The position numbers were made by a program, and so were the translations under genes. From positions 1,240,001-1,304,000 of the forward strand of contig NZ_JACCAA010000001.1 of the NCBI RefSeq assembly GCF_013408415.1: a DNA stretch of 64,000 nt. Reading direction: 5' to 3'. Of the stretch, positions 32,420 to 40,869 are shown one piece after another. Each line of letters begins with the position of its first letter. Positions within the stretch are counted from its first letter, which is position 1. This stretch comes from Nocardioides daedukensis (GTDB lineage: Bacteria > Actinomycetota > Actinomycetes > Propionibacteriales > Nocardioidaceae). The notes beneath the pieces were generated by a model. That model was given only the letters and a program-made list of their open reading frames with translations, searched no databases and was not told the origin of the DNA.

Positions 32420-33844
32420 GTGAGCGAGATCGAGAACACACAGCAGACCGAAGACCTCCAGACCGAGTCCCACGACCCGTCCGTGCCCGAGGCGTGGTCG
32501 GCGTTCATGCGCCGGGGGTGGGGCGACCGCGAGCTCGACCTGCCCGCGCACCCGGTGTCGTCGTACGCCGCGGCTCGTCGTGAGCGTCTGGCCGAAGCGT
32601 TCCCCGGCGACCGCCTGGTGATCCCGGCCGGCAACTACAAGGTGCGTTCCAACGACACCGACTACCGGTTCCGGCCCGACACCGCCCACACCTACTTCTC
32701 CGGCAACCAGACCTCCGACGCGGTGCTGGTGATCGAGGGCGGCGAGGCGACCCTGTTCGCCCGTCCCCGCTCGAGCCGCCAGAGCGACGAGTTCTTCCGT
32801 GACCGTCAGTATGGCGAGCTGTGGGCCGGTCGCCGTCCCTCCCTCGCCGAGATCTCGGACTCGCTCGGCCTGCCGACCCGCCACATCGACGACCTCGAGG
32901 AGCACCTGGGCGGCACCGGCAAGACGCGCGTGCTGCGCGGCGTGGATGCCCGCGTCGACTCACTCGTCCCAGGTGACGCCGAGCACGACCGGGACTTCGC
33001 CCGCGTCGCCTCCGAGATGCGCCTGCTCAAGGACGAGTGGGAGCTCGGCGAGCTGGCCCAGGCCTGTGACATCACCGCGCTCGGCTTCGAGGATGCCGTC
33101 CGCGACTGGGACAACGTCCTGAAGTATGGCGAGCGCTGGATCGAGGGCACCTTCTTCCGCCGCGCTCGCGCGATGGGCAACGACATCGGCTATGACTCGA
33201 TCGTCGGCAGCGGCAAGCACGCCACCACGTTGCACTGGATCGAGAACTCCGGCCCGGTCACGCCCGGCGAGCTGCTGCTGCTCGACATGGGCGTGGAGGG
33301 CACCAACCTCTACACCGCCGACGTCACTCGCACGATCCCCGTCGACGGCCGGTTCACGCCGCTGCAGCGCGAGCTCTACGACCTCGTCCACGCCGCCCAG
33401 GAGGCCGGCATCCAAGCCGTGCGTCCGGGCGTCCCCTTCCAATCAGTCCACCAGGCGTCGATGGAGGTGCTCGCCCACGGCCTGGGCGACATGGGCCTGC
33501 TGCCGGTCTCCGTCGAGGAGGCGTTGGACCCGGAGTCGAAGGTCTATTCGCGCTGGACGCTGCACGGCACCAGCCACATGCTCGGCCTCGACGTGCACGA
33601 CTGCGGCCAGGCCTCCACCGAGGCCTACCCCAAGGGTGATCTGGCGGAGTCGATGGTGCTCACCGTGGAGCCGGGCCTCTATTTCCAGGAGGACGACCTG
33701 CTGGTCCCCGAGGAGCTGCGCGGCATCGGCATCCGGATCGAGGACGACATCGTGGTGACCGCCGACGGCTCACGCAATCTCTCGGCATCGCTGCCCCGCA
33801 CGGCCGAGGACGTCGAGGCTTGGATGTCCTCGCTGCAGCGCTGA
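32420..33844 (+). CDS. pepP: Xaa-Pro aminopeptidase (aminopeptidase P, M24B)
   Basis: About 474 residues. An AMP_N domain (RFRPDTAHTYFSGNQ, DEFFRDRQYGELWAGRR) precedes the pita-bread M24 domain. Dinuclear metal ligands are visible as Asp in LLLDMGVE and YTADVTRT, His in HGTSHMLGLDVHD, Glu in LTVEPGLY and Glu in GIRIEDD. It releases an N-terminal residue next to proline. GTG 32420 gives the actinobacterial N-terminus SHDPSVPEAWSAFM. Confidence 0.94.
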   Translation: MSEIENTQQTEDLQTESHDPSVPEAWSAFMRRGWGDRELDLPAHPVSSYAAARRERLAEAFPGDRLVIPAGNYKVRSNDTDYRFRPDTAHTYFSGNQTSDAVLVIEGGEATLFARPRSSRQSDEFFRDRQYGELWAGRRPSLAEISDSLGLPTRHIDDLEEHLGGTGKTRVLRGVDARVDSLVPGDAEHDRDFARVASEMRLLKDEWELGELAQACDITALGFEDAVRDWDNVLKYGERWIEGTFFRRARAMGNDIGYDSIVGSGKHATTLHWIENSGPVTPGELLLLDMGVEGTNLYTADVTRTIPVDGRFTPLQRELYDLVHAAQEAGIQAVRPGVPFQSVHQASMEVLAHGLGDMGLLPVSVEEALDPESKVYSRWTLHGTSHMLGLDVHDCGQASTEAYPKGDLAESMVLTVEPGLYFQEDDLLVPEELRGIGIRIEDDIVVTADGSRNLSASLPRTAEDVEAWMSSLQR

Positions 33845-33955
33845 GAAAGTCGGGGAGAATTGTAGGTTTGAAAGCCTGCGAGGTGGGTCATGGTGTGTCG
33901 TGGGCATGGCAGTATCTGTGCCTGACACCAACGACTACCCCTTGGGAGCCACTCC

Positions 33956-34333
33956 ATGTCGAATGACAACCCGCCCCCCGGCTATGGCGAGAACCCGGAC
34001 CCGAACTACGGCGGTCAGCCGAACTACGGTGGCCAGCCCAACTACGGCGGCGCCCCGCAGCCCAACTACGGCGCAGGCCCGGGCGGCGCGAAGCCCGACT
34101 CGAACCTCGTCTGGGGCATCCTGGTCACGCTGCTGTGCTGCCTGCCGCTCGGCATCGTGTCGATCATCAAGGCCACCAAGGTGGACAGCCTCTGGAACCA
34201 GGGCGACTACGCCGGTGCGCAGCAGGCTTCCGAAGACGCCAAGAAGTGGGCGATCTACGGCATCATCGGCGGCGTCATCGTGATGGTTCTCTACATCATC
34301 TTCTTCGTGGTCGTCGGCGCATCGAGCATGTGA
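33956..34333 (+). CDS. CD225/dispanin-family membrane protein with NYGG repeats
   Basis: About 125 residues. The cytosolic N-terminus has four NYGG units in imperfect 18-bp repeats, followed by the CD225 core NLVWGILVTLLCCLPLGIVS, the amphipathic SIIKATKVDSLWNQGDYAGA segment and a C-terminal membrane helix. Eukaryotic relatives (IFITMs) alter membrane fusion; bacterial roles are unknown. GGGAG lies 8 nt before the ATG. Its stop overlaps the next gene as GTGA. Confidence 0.88.
   Translation: MSNDNPPPGYGENPDPNYGGQPNYGGQPNYGGAPQPNYGAGPGGAKPDSNLVWGILVTLLCCLPLGIVSIIKATKVDSLWNQGDYAGAQQASEDAKKWAIYGIIGGVIVMVLYIIFFVVVGASSM
34003..34077 (+). repeat. 18-bp tandem repeats coding NYGGQP units
   Basis: Three near-identical hexapeptide units plus one partial, with most changes at third codon positions. 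Confidence 0.7.
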
Positions 34334-34746
34334 TCGGTTTCGACCTCTCGACGCGCACCCGGTCCTCGGACCGGGTGCGCGTCACCATTTTGGGGCTGGG
34401 CGCTGCGGCAGCCGGCGCGGCGCTGGTCCTCAGGGACCCCCACGCCGAGGGCTCGTTCGCGGTCTGCCCCTCGACCCTGCTCGGGTTCTACTGCCCCGGC
34501 TGCGGCAGCCTGCGCGGCACCCACGACCTGCTCACCGGTCACCCCCTCGAGGCGATCGGGCACAACCTGCTGCTCCTCCCCGCGCTTGCCTGGCTCACGT
34601 GGTGGCTGGTCTCGCAGGCGGCCTCCAGCTGGGGCAGGCGCATCACCGGTCCTCCGGACTCGTCGCGCTTCGCGATCGGGCTGCTCGTGGTGATCGCGGT
34701 CTTCGTGGTGCTGCGCAATGTTCCGGGCTCGCCGCTCGCACCCTGA
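34330..34746 (+). CDS. DUF2752 membrane protein
   Basis: About 138 residues with three hydrophobic helices. The signature CPSTLLGFYCPGCGSLRG with three Cys, then HDLLTGHPLEAIGHN, is the DUF2752 motif. The CPGCG pair may bind metal or be redox-active (inference). The GTG at 34330 overlaps the dispanin stop as GTGA, so the two are coupled; this pairing recurs in actinobacteria as far as I recall. Confidence 0.87.
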   Translation: MIGFDLSTRTRSSDRVRVTILGLGAAAAGAALVLRDPHAEGSFAVCPSTLLGFYCPGCGSLRGTHDLLTGHPLEAIGHNLLLLPALAWLTWWLVSQAASSWGRRITGPPDSSRFAIGLLVVIAVFVVLRNVPGSPLAP

Positions 34747-34888
34747 ACGGCGCATCCTCTGCCGCTGTTCGGAGCGACGGCGTCGAACTGACTGCCGGTC
34801 GCGATGAGTCGGGAAAGTCGCCCGTGGGTCCACCCCGGCATGGTGCATAATCCTCCGCGGGCGACGGCTATGCAGCTAGGCACACAAC

Positions 34889-34915
34889 TCGGGGCGTTGC
34901 CCCGATGTTTGTCCC
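34889..34915 (+). terminator. Possible terminator before tRNA-Arg
   Basis: A 7-bp stem TCGGGGC/GCCCCGA with a GTT loop followed by TGTTTGT. It is 140 nt after DUF2752. The 188-bp gap holds nothing else clear beyond a CATAAT at 34846, which could be the tRNA-Arg -10. Confidence 0.35.
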
Positions 34916-34934
34916 GACTGCAATCTCGCCCCAC

Positions 34935-35008
34935 GCCCCCGTAGCTCAGCTGGATAGAGCACCGGACTTCTAATCCGATGGCCGCAGGTTCGAGTCCTGC
35001 CGGGGGCG
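34935..35008 (+). tRNA. tRNA-Arg (anticodon TCT)
   Basis: Acceptor GCCCCCG/CGGGGGC, D-arm AGCTCAGCTGGATAGAGC, anticodon loop CTTCTAA, T-arm GCAGG-TTCGAGT-CCTGC, discriminator G. The first anticodon-stem pair is C-A mismatched. No CCA encoded. Confidence 0.94.
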
Positions 35009-35051
35009 CTCAAGTTCGATCCGCACTCGCGTGGGCGCCGAACAGACCGGC

Positions 35052-36080
35052 TCAGAGGGTTGCGTGCTTCGCGATCTCCTTGATGAGCTCGACCTTGACC
35101 AGGTCCGGCGCGAAGGACGCATCGACGGCGGCTCGGGCCAGGTCGACCACGCCTGATTTGTCGAGCTCGAGCAGGTCGGCTGCGATCTCATATTCGCGGT
35201 TCAGCGTCGTGCCGAACATCGGCGGATCGTCGGAGTTGATCGAGAACTTCACGCCGGCGTCGCGGAACGCCCGCAGCGGGTGCACGGCGAGCGATTCCAC
35301 TGCGCGGGTGGCGATGTTGGAGGACGGGCAGACCTCGAGGGAGATCCCGGTCTCGGCGAGATGGGCGAGCAGCTCGGGGTCCTGGACGGACGACGTACCG
35401 TGCCCGATCCTCTCGGCACCGAGAAGCCGGACGGCGTCCCAGACGGTCTCGGGCCCGGTGGTCTCCCCCGCGTGCGGCACGCTGCGCAGGCCTGCGGCAC
35501 GCGCCTTGTCGAAGTGCGGCTTGAACTGCGGACGGGGTACGCCGATCTCCGGCCCGCCGAGTCCGAAGCCGACCAGTGCGTCGGTTCGGTGCTCCAGCGC
35601 ATAGCCGATTGTTGCGTCCGCTGCAGGGATCCCGCTCTCCCCGGGGATGTCATAGATCCAGCGCAGCACGATCCCGAAGTCGCGCTCCGCCCGACGCCGG
35701 GCCTCCTCCAGCGCCTCGGTGTAGGCCTCGATCGGAATGCCGCGGATCACGGAGGTGTAGGGCGTGCAGGTGAGCTCCGCATAGTGCACGTTCTGGCCCG
35801 TGGACATTTCGCGGGCGATCTCGTAGGTCAGCAGCTCGATGTCCTCGGGCGTACGCACCAGGTCCACGACGGTGAGATAGACCTCGATGAAGTGCGCGAA
35901 GTCGCGGAAGGCGAAGAAGTCCTTCAGCTCCTCGGGGTCGCTGGGCACGGTCCCGGGGTGTCTCTCGGCCAGCGTGCTCACGATCCGTGGCGAGGCGGAG
36001 CCGACGTGGTGCACGTGCAGCTCGGCCTTGGGCAGGCCAGCGATGAAGGCGGACAGGTCACGAGGGGTCTGTGCGGTCAC
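35052..36080 (-). CDS. add: Adenosine deaminase
   Basis: About 342 residues, metal-dependent TIM barrel. Zinc ligands and catalytic residues are visible: HVHH (ELHVHHVGS), HAGET with catalytic Glu, GHGTS, and the Asp pair in SINSDDPPMFG. The enzyme deaminates adenosine to inosine in purine salvage. ATG is absent at the N-terminus; GTG 36080 is supported by a CACACT hexamer 6 nt upstream. The open frame to 36368 is antisense to the next operon. Confidence 0.93.
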   Translation of the reverse strand: MTAQTPRDLSAFIAGLPKAELHVHHVGSASPRIVSTLAERHPGTVPSDPEELKDFFAFRDFAHFIEVYLTVVDLVRTPEDIELLTYEIAREMSTGQNVHYAELTCTPYTSVIRGIPIEAYTEALEEARRRAERDFGIVLRWIYDIPGESGIPAADATIGYALEHRTDALVGFGLGGPEIGVPRPQFKPHFDKARAAGLRSVPHAGETTGPETVWDAVRLLGAERIGHGTSSVQDPELLAHLAETGISLEVCPSSNIATRAVESLAVHPLRAFRDAGVKFSINSDDPPMFGTTLNREYEIAADLLELDKSGVVDLARAAVDASFAPDLVKVELIKEIAKHATL

Positions 36081-36086
36081 TCTCGC

Positions 36087-36092
36087 AGTGTG
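36087..36092 (-). promoter_or_regulatory. Putative -10 (CACACT), leaderless add start
   Basis: Six nt before the GTG at 36080; first base deviates from TANNNT. Confidence 0.3.
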
Positions 36093-36120
36093 CCAGCGCC
36101 CCGGCGCCCAACCCAAGACC

Positions 36121-37029
36121 TCAGCGGTCGACGTCTGCGAGCGCGGCACGTCCCCGCGCGCACGCCTCGACGACCTCGCGACTCCTGTCCGCCGCGTCGC
36201 GGCCGTCCGCGAGCCGGGTCGCAGTGTCATAGGCGTCGAGCACCCGGTGCCATGCCTGGAGATCGTCATCACCCCGCATCGGGTGCGCGTCGATGGCCGC
36301 ACCCAGACCGAGCAGATCGGACTGTGCCTGCTCGGCGAGGTTCCTGCTCGCCGCCACGTCCGCGGCACTCGTCAACACCTCGGTCCGCCGGCGGCGACGC
36401 CACCAACCGAGCACCGCCAGACCCCGAAGCATCAGAAACCAGACCACAAGGCCGCCTGCGAGAGCGATGGCCGCGAACTGGACCCCACGCACGGTCCGGC
36501 TGGGTTCCACGATGCGTTGCGGCGCGACGTCCTCACCAGCCCGGTCGGCCCGATCCGCGCGGGACTTCTCGATCGCCGCCTGGACGCCGGCGTCGCCGCT
36601 GTCGTTGAGCACCATGTCGACCAGGGCCACGAACTCGTCCGCGGCAGGATCGTCAGTGAAGTCCGTGGCTTGCAGCGCCGAGCTCGTGTTCGTCGAGCCG
36701 TCAAAGCCTTGCCTGGTCGCCACCCCGAACGCGGGGAGTGAGTCCGCGCCATACACGAGGACGACCTTGACCCCGGGGGATGCCTCGGCCAGCATCTGCG
36801 AGGCGAGCAGGTGCGGTGAACGCCTGGCCTCGCGCGGCAGGCTCTCCAGCGCGACGACGGTCGCGGAGACGTCGGCCTCCTCGACCAGCTCCCTGATCTC
36901 GGTCTCCCGCTCGGCACCCAGACCGGCTCCACTCTCGATGCGAACCTCCGTGTCCGCGTGAGCCGAGACCGCCAGCACCACCGGGACCAGGACGCCCAGA
37001 ATGCCGAAGACGATCGTGTGCCCCCTCAT
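36121..37029 (-). CDS. TPM-like envelope protein, third gene of coupled trio
   Basis: About 302 residues. Signal peptide (TIVFGILGVLVPVVLAVSA), an extracytoplasmic alpha/beta region (TEVRIESG ... REIRELVEEADVSATVVAL-type pattern), one membrane helix (FAAIALAGGLVVWFLMLRGL) and a cytosolic helical domain of about 85 residues. The layout mirrors the first gene of the operon. The ATG at 37029 overlaps the preceding stop as ATGA, so the longer frame to 37098 is rejected. No known family; function unknown. Confidence 0.72.
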   Translation of the reverse strand: MRGHTIVFGILGVLVPVVLAVSAHADTEVRIESGAGLGAERETEIRELVEEADVSATVVALESLPREARRSPHLLASQMLAEASPGVKVVLVYGADSLPAFGVATRQGFDGSTNTSSALQATDFTDDPAADEFVALVDMVLNDSGDAGVQAAIEKSRADRADRAGEDVAPQRIVEPSRTVRGVQFAAIALAGGLVVWFLMLRGLAVLGWWRRRRRTEVLTSAADVAASRNLAEQAQSDLLGLGAAIDAHPMRGDDDLQAWHRVLDAYDTATRLADGRDAADRSREVVEACARGRAALADVDR

Positions 37030-37685
37030 CGTTCGAACCCCGCCAGGTAGGACCTGTTGCGGCGCCGGGTCCAGCGCACGAACCTCACGGCGTTCCACAG
37101 CAGCACGGAGAGCAGGGCGCCGAGGAACAACCCGTTGAGGACGTCGAAGGCGAGGTCCTGCTCCTCGTCGTCCACGTGGTCCGCCGCATGTTCCACGGTG
37201 TCCAACATGGTCTCGGGAGTCTGGGTGCCGAACGTGCGATCGAGGATCACAGCGTCCGACTTGTGCACGTGGTCGGTGACGAGTCGGTTCTGGTCCAGGG
37301 CGAAGAAGACCGCTTGCTCATCCAGCTCGTCCGCGATCCTGGTCAGCAGCACTCGTGTCTGCCCCGCACCTCCCCGCAGATCGGGGATGACCAACAGGTA
37401 CGTCGTCAGCTCACTGTCCTCGACGGCCTCGCGCACCTGGGGAGTCACCAAGTCCTTGCCCACGGTGTCGGCGAGCAGCGGGTCGACGTACACCGGGTCC
37501 TCGCGCAGGTGATCGGCAAGCTCGGTCACATATGACGTGCGCACCGAGGTGTCAACGACCGGTCGGTTCTCCGTCGAGTAGTGCGGGGTGAAGAGCCCGA
37601 CCACCCAGCCCACGGCCACCAGGACGCACCCGACACTTGCGATCTCCTTCCAGCCAAAGCGTGCCTGGCCCTTCCCGGTGCTCAC
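37026..37685 (-). CDS. TPM-like membrane protein, second gene of coupled trio
   Basis: About 219 residues. An N-terminal helix (IASVGCVLVAVGWVVGLF) anchors an outside domain with the pattern EDPVYVDPLLADTVG ... SELTTYLLVIPDL, similar in kind to TPM proteins. A second helix near the C-terminus (VLNGLFLGALLSVLLWNAV) precedes a basic tail RWTRRRNRS. The GTG at 37685 overlaps the upstream stop as GTGA. Unknown function; its outside domain is the shared feature with the flanking genes. Confidence 0.7.
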   Translation of the reverse strand: MSTGKGQARFGWKEIASVGCVLVAVGWVVGLFTPHYSTENRPVVDTSVRTSYVTELADHLREDPVYVDPLLADTVGKDLVTPQVREAVEDSELTTYLLVIPDLRGGAGQTRVLLTRIADELDEQAVFFALDQNRLVTDHVHKSDAVILDRTFGTQTPETMLDTVEHAADHVDDEEQDLAFDVLNGLFLGALLSVLLWNAVRFVRWTRRRNRSYLAGFER

Positions 37686-38917
37686 CGGCGCTCCAGTGCG
37701 TCCAGGTGAACCCTGCGGGCCCAACGCTCGTCGACCGCGCCATAGCCGGTGGCGGTCCAGATGTCATCGGTCTCGTAGTAGGCGCGCACCCACCCGTCGG
37801 CATCGGGCAGCAGCAATGAGTCCGGACGGCCACCACTGCGCACTGCACTGGCACAGGCCGCGCAACACGGAAGCACGGACTGCTTGCGGCGCAGGGTGGT
37901 CGTGCCGCGGTGGGCGGGGTTGAAGAAGCAGCGGCTCTCCCGGCTCCATCCACCGAGTGCGCGAACACCGTCGGCAACCAGGAAGTGCACCCCGAGCAGG
38001 TCCCGCACGTCCTCGGAGCTGGCATGGGCGTTGGCCGCGTCGGCGAAGGCGAGCGCCTTGTCGTAGGCCGGGTCCCCCGGCACCCGGTCCGAAGTGGAGA
38101 TCGCCTCGGCGAGATCGGTCAGCTCCTCCTCGACCATGAGCGGAGTGAGCCTGGCAGCCAACGGGTCCACCTCGTCGGCTACTTCCTGTCTGCGAGCGGC
38201 AAGGTGGTCGGCACGGACCCGGCGCACGATCATCAGGCAAGTGCCGAGGACCACGAGGCCCATGGTCGCCACGCTGAGCGGGCGGAAGTCATTCGGCGAC
38301 CAGGAGTCGGGGCGCAACGCCGGATAGGCGGAGTCGACCAAGAGGCTGGTGTCCCCGGCGAGCTCGTCCACCAGGTCCTTGGGTTCCGGCGGGTCGGCGG
38401 AGGCGAGGCGGAGGTAGATCCATGCCTGGGCGACGGCACTCACCTGCGAGAACCGGTCGGGGTCGGGGCTGCGCTCCACGAGCGGCGCCACCACCGCACG
38501 GGCGCCCATCAGGACGGCGTCGATCAGAACCTTGCGTTTCCCCGACTGCAGGTGCAGGACCTCGAGCGATGCCCCCGAGGAGCCGATCAGGACACCATCC
38601 TCGGCCCCGACGGCGGTCAGGGTCTCGGCCGGGTCTGCGTACATCGACGGCGGGACATCTGCGATCTCGCTCCACAGTCCGACCTTGATCGGGACACCCA
38701 GGTCTGCCTCGGCCAACGCGGATTCCAGCCGCTCTCGCCACAGGTCGACCTCACCCGCTGCCGGCCCGGCTTCGAGATAGACCCCGGACTCGGCCAAATC
38801 GGCTCGCACCTGTGCGAGGCGCGGCCCGTCCCCGGTCGGGTCCGCCGACGCCGGTGCGACCCCGGCGAGCCCAAGCAGGCACATGCCGGCGAGCAGCAGT
38901 CGCACGCGGAGTCCCAT
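37682..38917 (-). CDS. TPM-like envelope protein with C-terminal Cys cluster, first gene of trio
   Basis: About 411 residues. Signal peptide (LLLAGMCLLGLAGVAPASA), outside alpha/beta domain (SGVYLEAGPAAGEVD ... EADLGVPIKVGLW ... DGVLIGSSG), membrane helix near 215-235, then a cytosolic helical region and a Cys-rich end: CFFNPAH followed by LPCCAACASAV. Cys/His spacing suggests a zinc site (inference). The domain order matches the third gene plus this extra module. ATG 38917 lies 6 nt after TAGATT. Unknown function. Confidence 0.72.
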   Translation of the reverse strand: MGLRVRLLLAGMCLLGLAGVAPASADPTGDGPRLAQVRADLAESGVYLEAGPAAGEVDLWRERLESALAEADLGVPIKVGLWSEIADVPPSMYADPAETLTAVGAEDGVLIGSSGASLEVLHLQSGKRKVLIDAVLMGARAVVAPLVERSPDPDRFSQVSAVAQAWIYLRLASADPPEPKDLVDELAGDTSLLVDSAYPALRPDSWSPNDFRPLSVATMGLVVLGTCLMIVRRVRADHLAARRQEVADEVDPLAARLTPLMVEEELTDLAEAISTSDRVPGDPAYDKALAFADAANAHASSEDVRDLLGVHFLVADGVRALGGWSRESRCFFNPAHRGTTTLRRKQSVLPCCAACASAVRSGGRPDSLLLPDADGWVRAYYETDDIWTATGYGAVDERWARRVHLDALERR

Positions 38918-38923
38918 GACCGG

Positions 38924-38929
38924 AATCTA
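38924..38929 (-). promoter_or_regulatory. Putative -10 (TAGATT) of the TPM-like trio
   Basis: Six nt before the ATG at 38917; the only promoter-like site for the three coupled genes. Confidence 0.5.
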
Positions 38930-38969
38930 GCCCCTCGCAGGCCGGCCCAAACTCCGCTGGCTTCCGGGC

Positions 38970-39668
38970 TCAGCCCGCGTTGATCCCCTTGAAGGTGTTT
39001 GCCGTCAGCTCGTCGATCGTCTGACCACCGACCGGCTTGCCGTTGATGAAGACGGTGGGGGTGCCGGTCACACCACGCTTCGAGGCGTCGTCGGTGGCGT
39101 TGACGACCCACTGCCGGAAGGAGAGATCCTCGATGCCCTTGCGGACGTCGGACTCGCTCGCGCCGGCCTGAACGGCCAGGGCGACGATCTCGTCGTCGGA
39201 GGGCACGGTGCCGCTGGGCTGGTTGGCGAACAGCAGGTCGTGCAGCTTGAGCGCGGCCTGACCGCCAGCCTCGTCGAGCACGACACCCAAGGCGTTCATG
39301 GCGCGCACCGACCACTCGTTGAGGAAAGCCATCGGCCGATAGACGACGTACGCCGACCCGTCCTGCGCAGCGGCGAGCAGCTCATCGTTGGCAACCTTCT
39401 TGAAGTCGGCACAGTGCCCACACTGGAAGTCCTCGAAGATCTCCACCTTGACCGGCGCCTCAGGATCGCCGACGCCGAGCCCATAATCGCCCTCGGCAGC
39501 GACCTTCACGTCGATCGCAACCGTCTCGGACGAGTTGTCGCCCGGCCGGTCCCCCGCCTCCCCGGAGGTGTCGCGATTCGACTGGATCGCCCAGCCGATG
39601 CCGACGATCACCACGAGTACGACGGCGATCACACCTGCGATCAGTGCGTTGCGCTGCTTCTGGGTCAT
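38970..39668 (-). CDS. Membrane-anchored DsbA-like thiol-disulfide oxidoreductase
   Basis: About 232 residues. One N-terminal helix (ALIAGVIAVVLVVIVGIGWA), an acidic linker, then a thioredoxin-fold domain with active site FQCGHCADF and cis-Pro loop GVTGTPTVFING. It acts outside the membrane, probably in disulfide formation in exported proteins. The ATG at 39668 has GGAAG upstream and overlaps the MauE-like stop as ATGA, so the two are coupled. Confidence 0.92.
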   Translation of the reverse strand: MTQKQRNALIAGVIAVVLVVIVGIGWAIQSNRDTSGEAGDRPGDNSSETVAIDVKVAAEGDYGLGVGDPEAPVKVEIFEDFQCGHCADFKKVANDELLAAAQDGSAYVVYRPMAFLNEWSVRAMNALGVVLDEAGGQAALKLHDLLFANQPSGTVPSDDEIVALAVQAGASESDVRKGIEDLSFRQWVVNATDDASKRGVTGTPTVFINGKPVGGQTIDELTANTFKGINAG

Positions 39669-40138
39669 GGACGTGCTTCCTCCGTGGGTGTGGGGAACAG
39701 GACGGGGTCGAGGGCCAGCCGGGTCCGCGGACGCCAGACCAGCAGTGCCGAGGCCACCAGGAGCGCGACGTCCCGGGCGATCTCGAGGGGATACTTCGAC
39801 GTCGCGTCGGCAATCTGGCCGCCGCCGCCGAAGCAGCCGCAGTCGATCTGGAGTCCGCGCTGCCAGGCGGAGGCGATGCCGATGATGAACACGACGAACA
39901 ACAGCCCGGACAAGACTGCGCTCCACCGCGTGAAGAGGCCGACGACGAGGCAGGCACCGATCACGATCTCAACCAGCGGCAGCACGTGGCCGACGGTGGG
40001 GACGATCGACTCGGGCAACAGGTCATAGGCGCGCACGGCGCGCACGCTTGCCGCCGGATCCGGCAGCTTGAGCGCGCCGGCCACGATCCACACGCCGCCG
40101 ACCACCAACCGGATGATCAACCCCGCCCAACCCCACAT
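39665..40138 (-). CDS. MauE/DoxX-family membrane protein
   Basis: About 157 residues with four membrane helices. The fold signature is GLIIRLVVGGVWIVAGALKL plus LPLVEIVIGACLVVGLFTRW. A loop with DCGCFGGGG supplies a Cys pair. MauE proteins support disulfide formation, and DoxX-like helices may bind quinone; together with the coupled DsbA-like gene this suggests an electron path for periplasmic thiol oxidation (inference). ATG 40138 lies 6 nt after TAGGAT. Confidence 0.88.
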   Translation of the reverse strand: MWGWAGLIIRLVVGGVWIVAGALKLPDPAASVRAVRAYDLLPESIVPTVGHVLPLVEIVIGACLVVGLFTRWSAVLSGLLFVVFIIGIASAWQRGLQIDCGCFGGGGQIADATSKYPLEIARDVALLVASALLVWRPRTRLALDPVLFPTPTEEARP

Positions 40139-40144
40139 ACCTCG

Positions 40145-40150
40145 ATCCTA
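40145..40150 (-). promoter_or_regulatory. Putative -10 (TAGGAT), leaderless MauE-dsbA operon
   Basis: Six nt before the ATG at 40138. Confidence 0.5.
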
Positions 40151-40209
40151 TGGGTCGATTCTGAGACGCTGCTGAGCCCTCCCACCACGTCGTTGTGGGC
40201 GCCATGCCC

Positions 40210-40215
40210 TAGTGT
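40210..40215 (+). promoter_or_regulatory. Putative -10 (TAGTGT), orn
   Basis: Eight nt before GTG 40224; it overlaps GTG 40212, which therefore is unlikely to be the start. Confidence 0.4.
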
Positions 40216-40223
40216 CGACAGAC

Positions 40224-40862
40224 GTGAGCGACAGACTGGTGTGGATCGACTGTGAGATGACCGGCCTCGACCTCGGCGCGGATGCGCTGATCGAGGTAGC
40301 GGCCCTGGTGACCGACTTCGAGCTGAACGTGCTCGGGGAGGGGGTCGACCTGATCATCAGGCCCCCGGCCGAGGCACTGGAGCAGATGACCGACTTCGTG
40401 CGCGAGATGCACGTGAAGTCGGGGCTGCTCGAGGAGCTGGCCGACGGAATCACGATGGCCGACGCCGAACAACAGGTGCTGGCCTACATCAAGCAGCACT
40501 GCCCCGATGGCTCGCGCCCGCCGCTGGCCGGCAACACCGTGGCGACCGACCGAGCCTTTCTGGCGCGCGACATGACCGAGCTCGAGTCGTTCCTCCACTA
40601 CCGCATCGTCGACGTCTCCTCGATCAAGGAGCTGTCGCGACGGTGGTTCCCGCGTGCCTACTACGCATCTCCCCCGAAGCTCGGCAACCACCGGGCCCTG
40701 GCCGACATTCAGGAGAGCATCGAGGAGCTCCGCTACTACCGCGAAGCCGTCTTCGTCGCCCCTCCCGGCCCCACTTCCGAGGTGGCCCGCGAGATCGCCT
40801 CGCGTCACGGCGGCTCGATCACCGGACTCGGGGCAGGCCCCGATTCGACTAGCACCCCCTGA
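40224..40862 (+). CDS. orn: Oligoribonuclease (DEDDh 3'-5' exoribonuclease)
   Basis: About 212 residues. DEDDh residues: DCEMTGLD (Asp, Glu), GNTVATDRAFL (Asp), and HRALADI (His, Asp) in LGNHRALADIQES. It degrades 2-5-nt RNAs to mononucleotides and closes RNA decay. The start VSDRLVWIDCEMTG matches family N-termini. The gene is followed by tRNA-His, as in mycobacteria. The C-terminal 30 residues are a Gly/Ser extension. Confidence 0.95.
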   Translation: MSDRLVWIDCEMTGLDLGADALIEVAALVTDFELNVLGEGVDLIIRPPAEALEQMTDFVREMHVKSGLLEELADGITMADAEQQVLAYIKQHCPDGSRPPLAGNTVATDRAFLARDMTELESFLHYRIVDVSSIKELSRRWFPRAYYASPPKLGNHRALADIQESIEELRYYREAVFVAPPGPTSEVAREIASRHGGSITGLGAGPDSTSTP

Positions 40863-40869
40863 GTAGGGC

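Noticed and set aside
34801-34934. Small gene before tRNA-Arg
   Set aside because: No frame with start, Shine-Dalgarno or hexamer spacing; only a short hairpin and a CATAAT hexamer.
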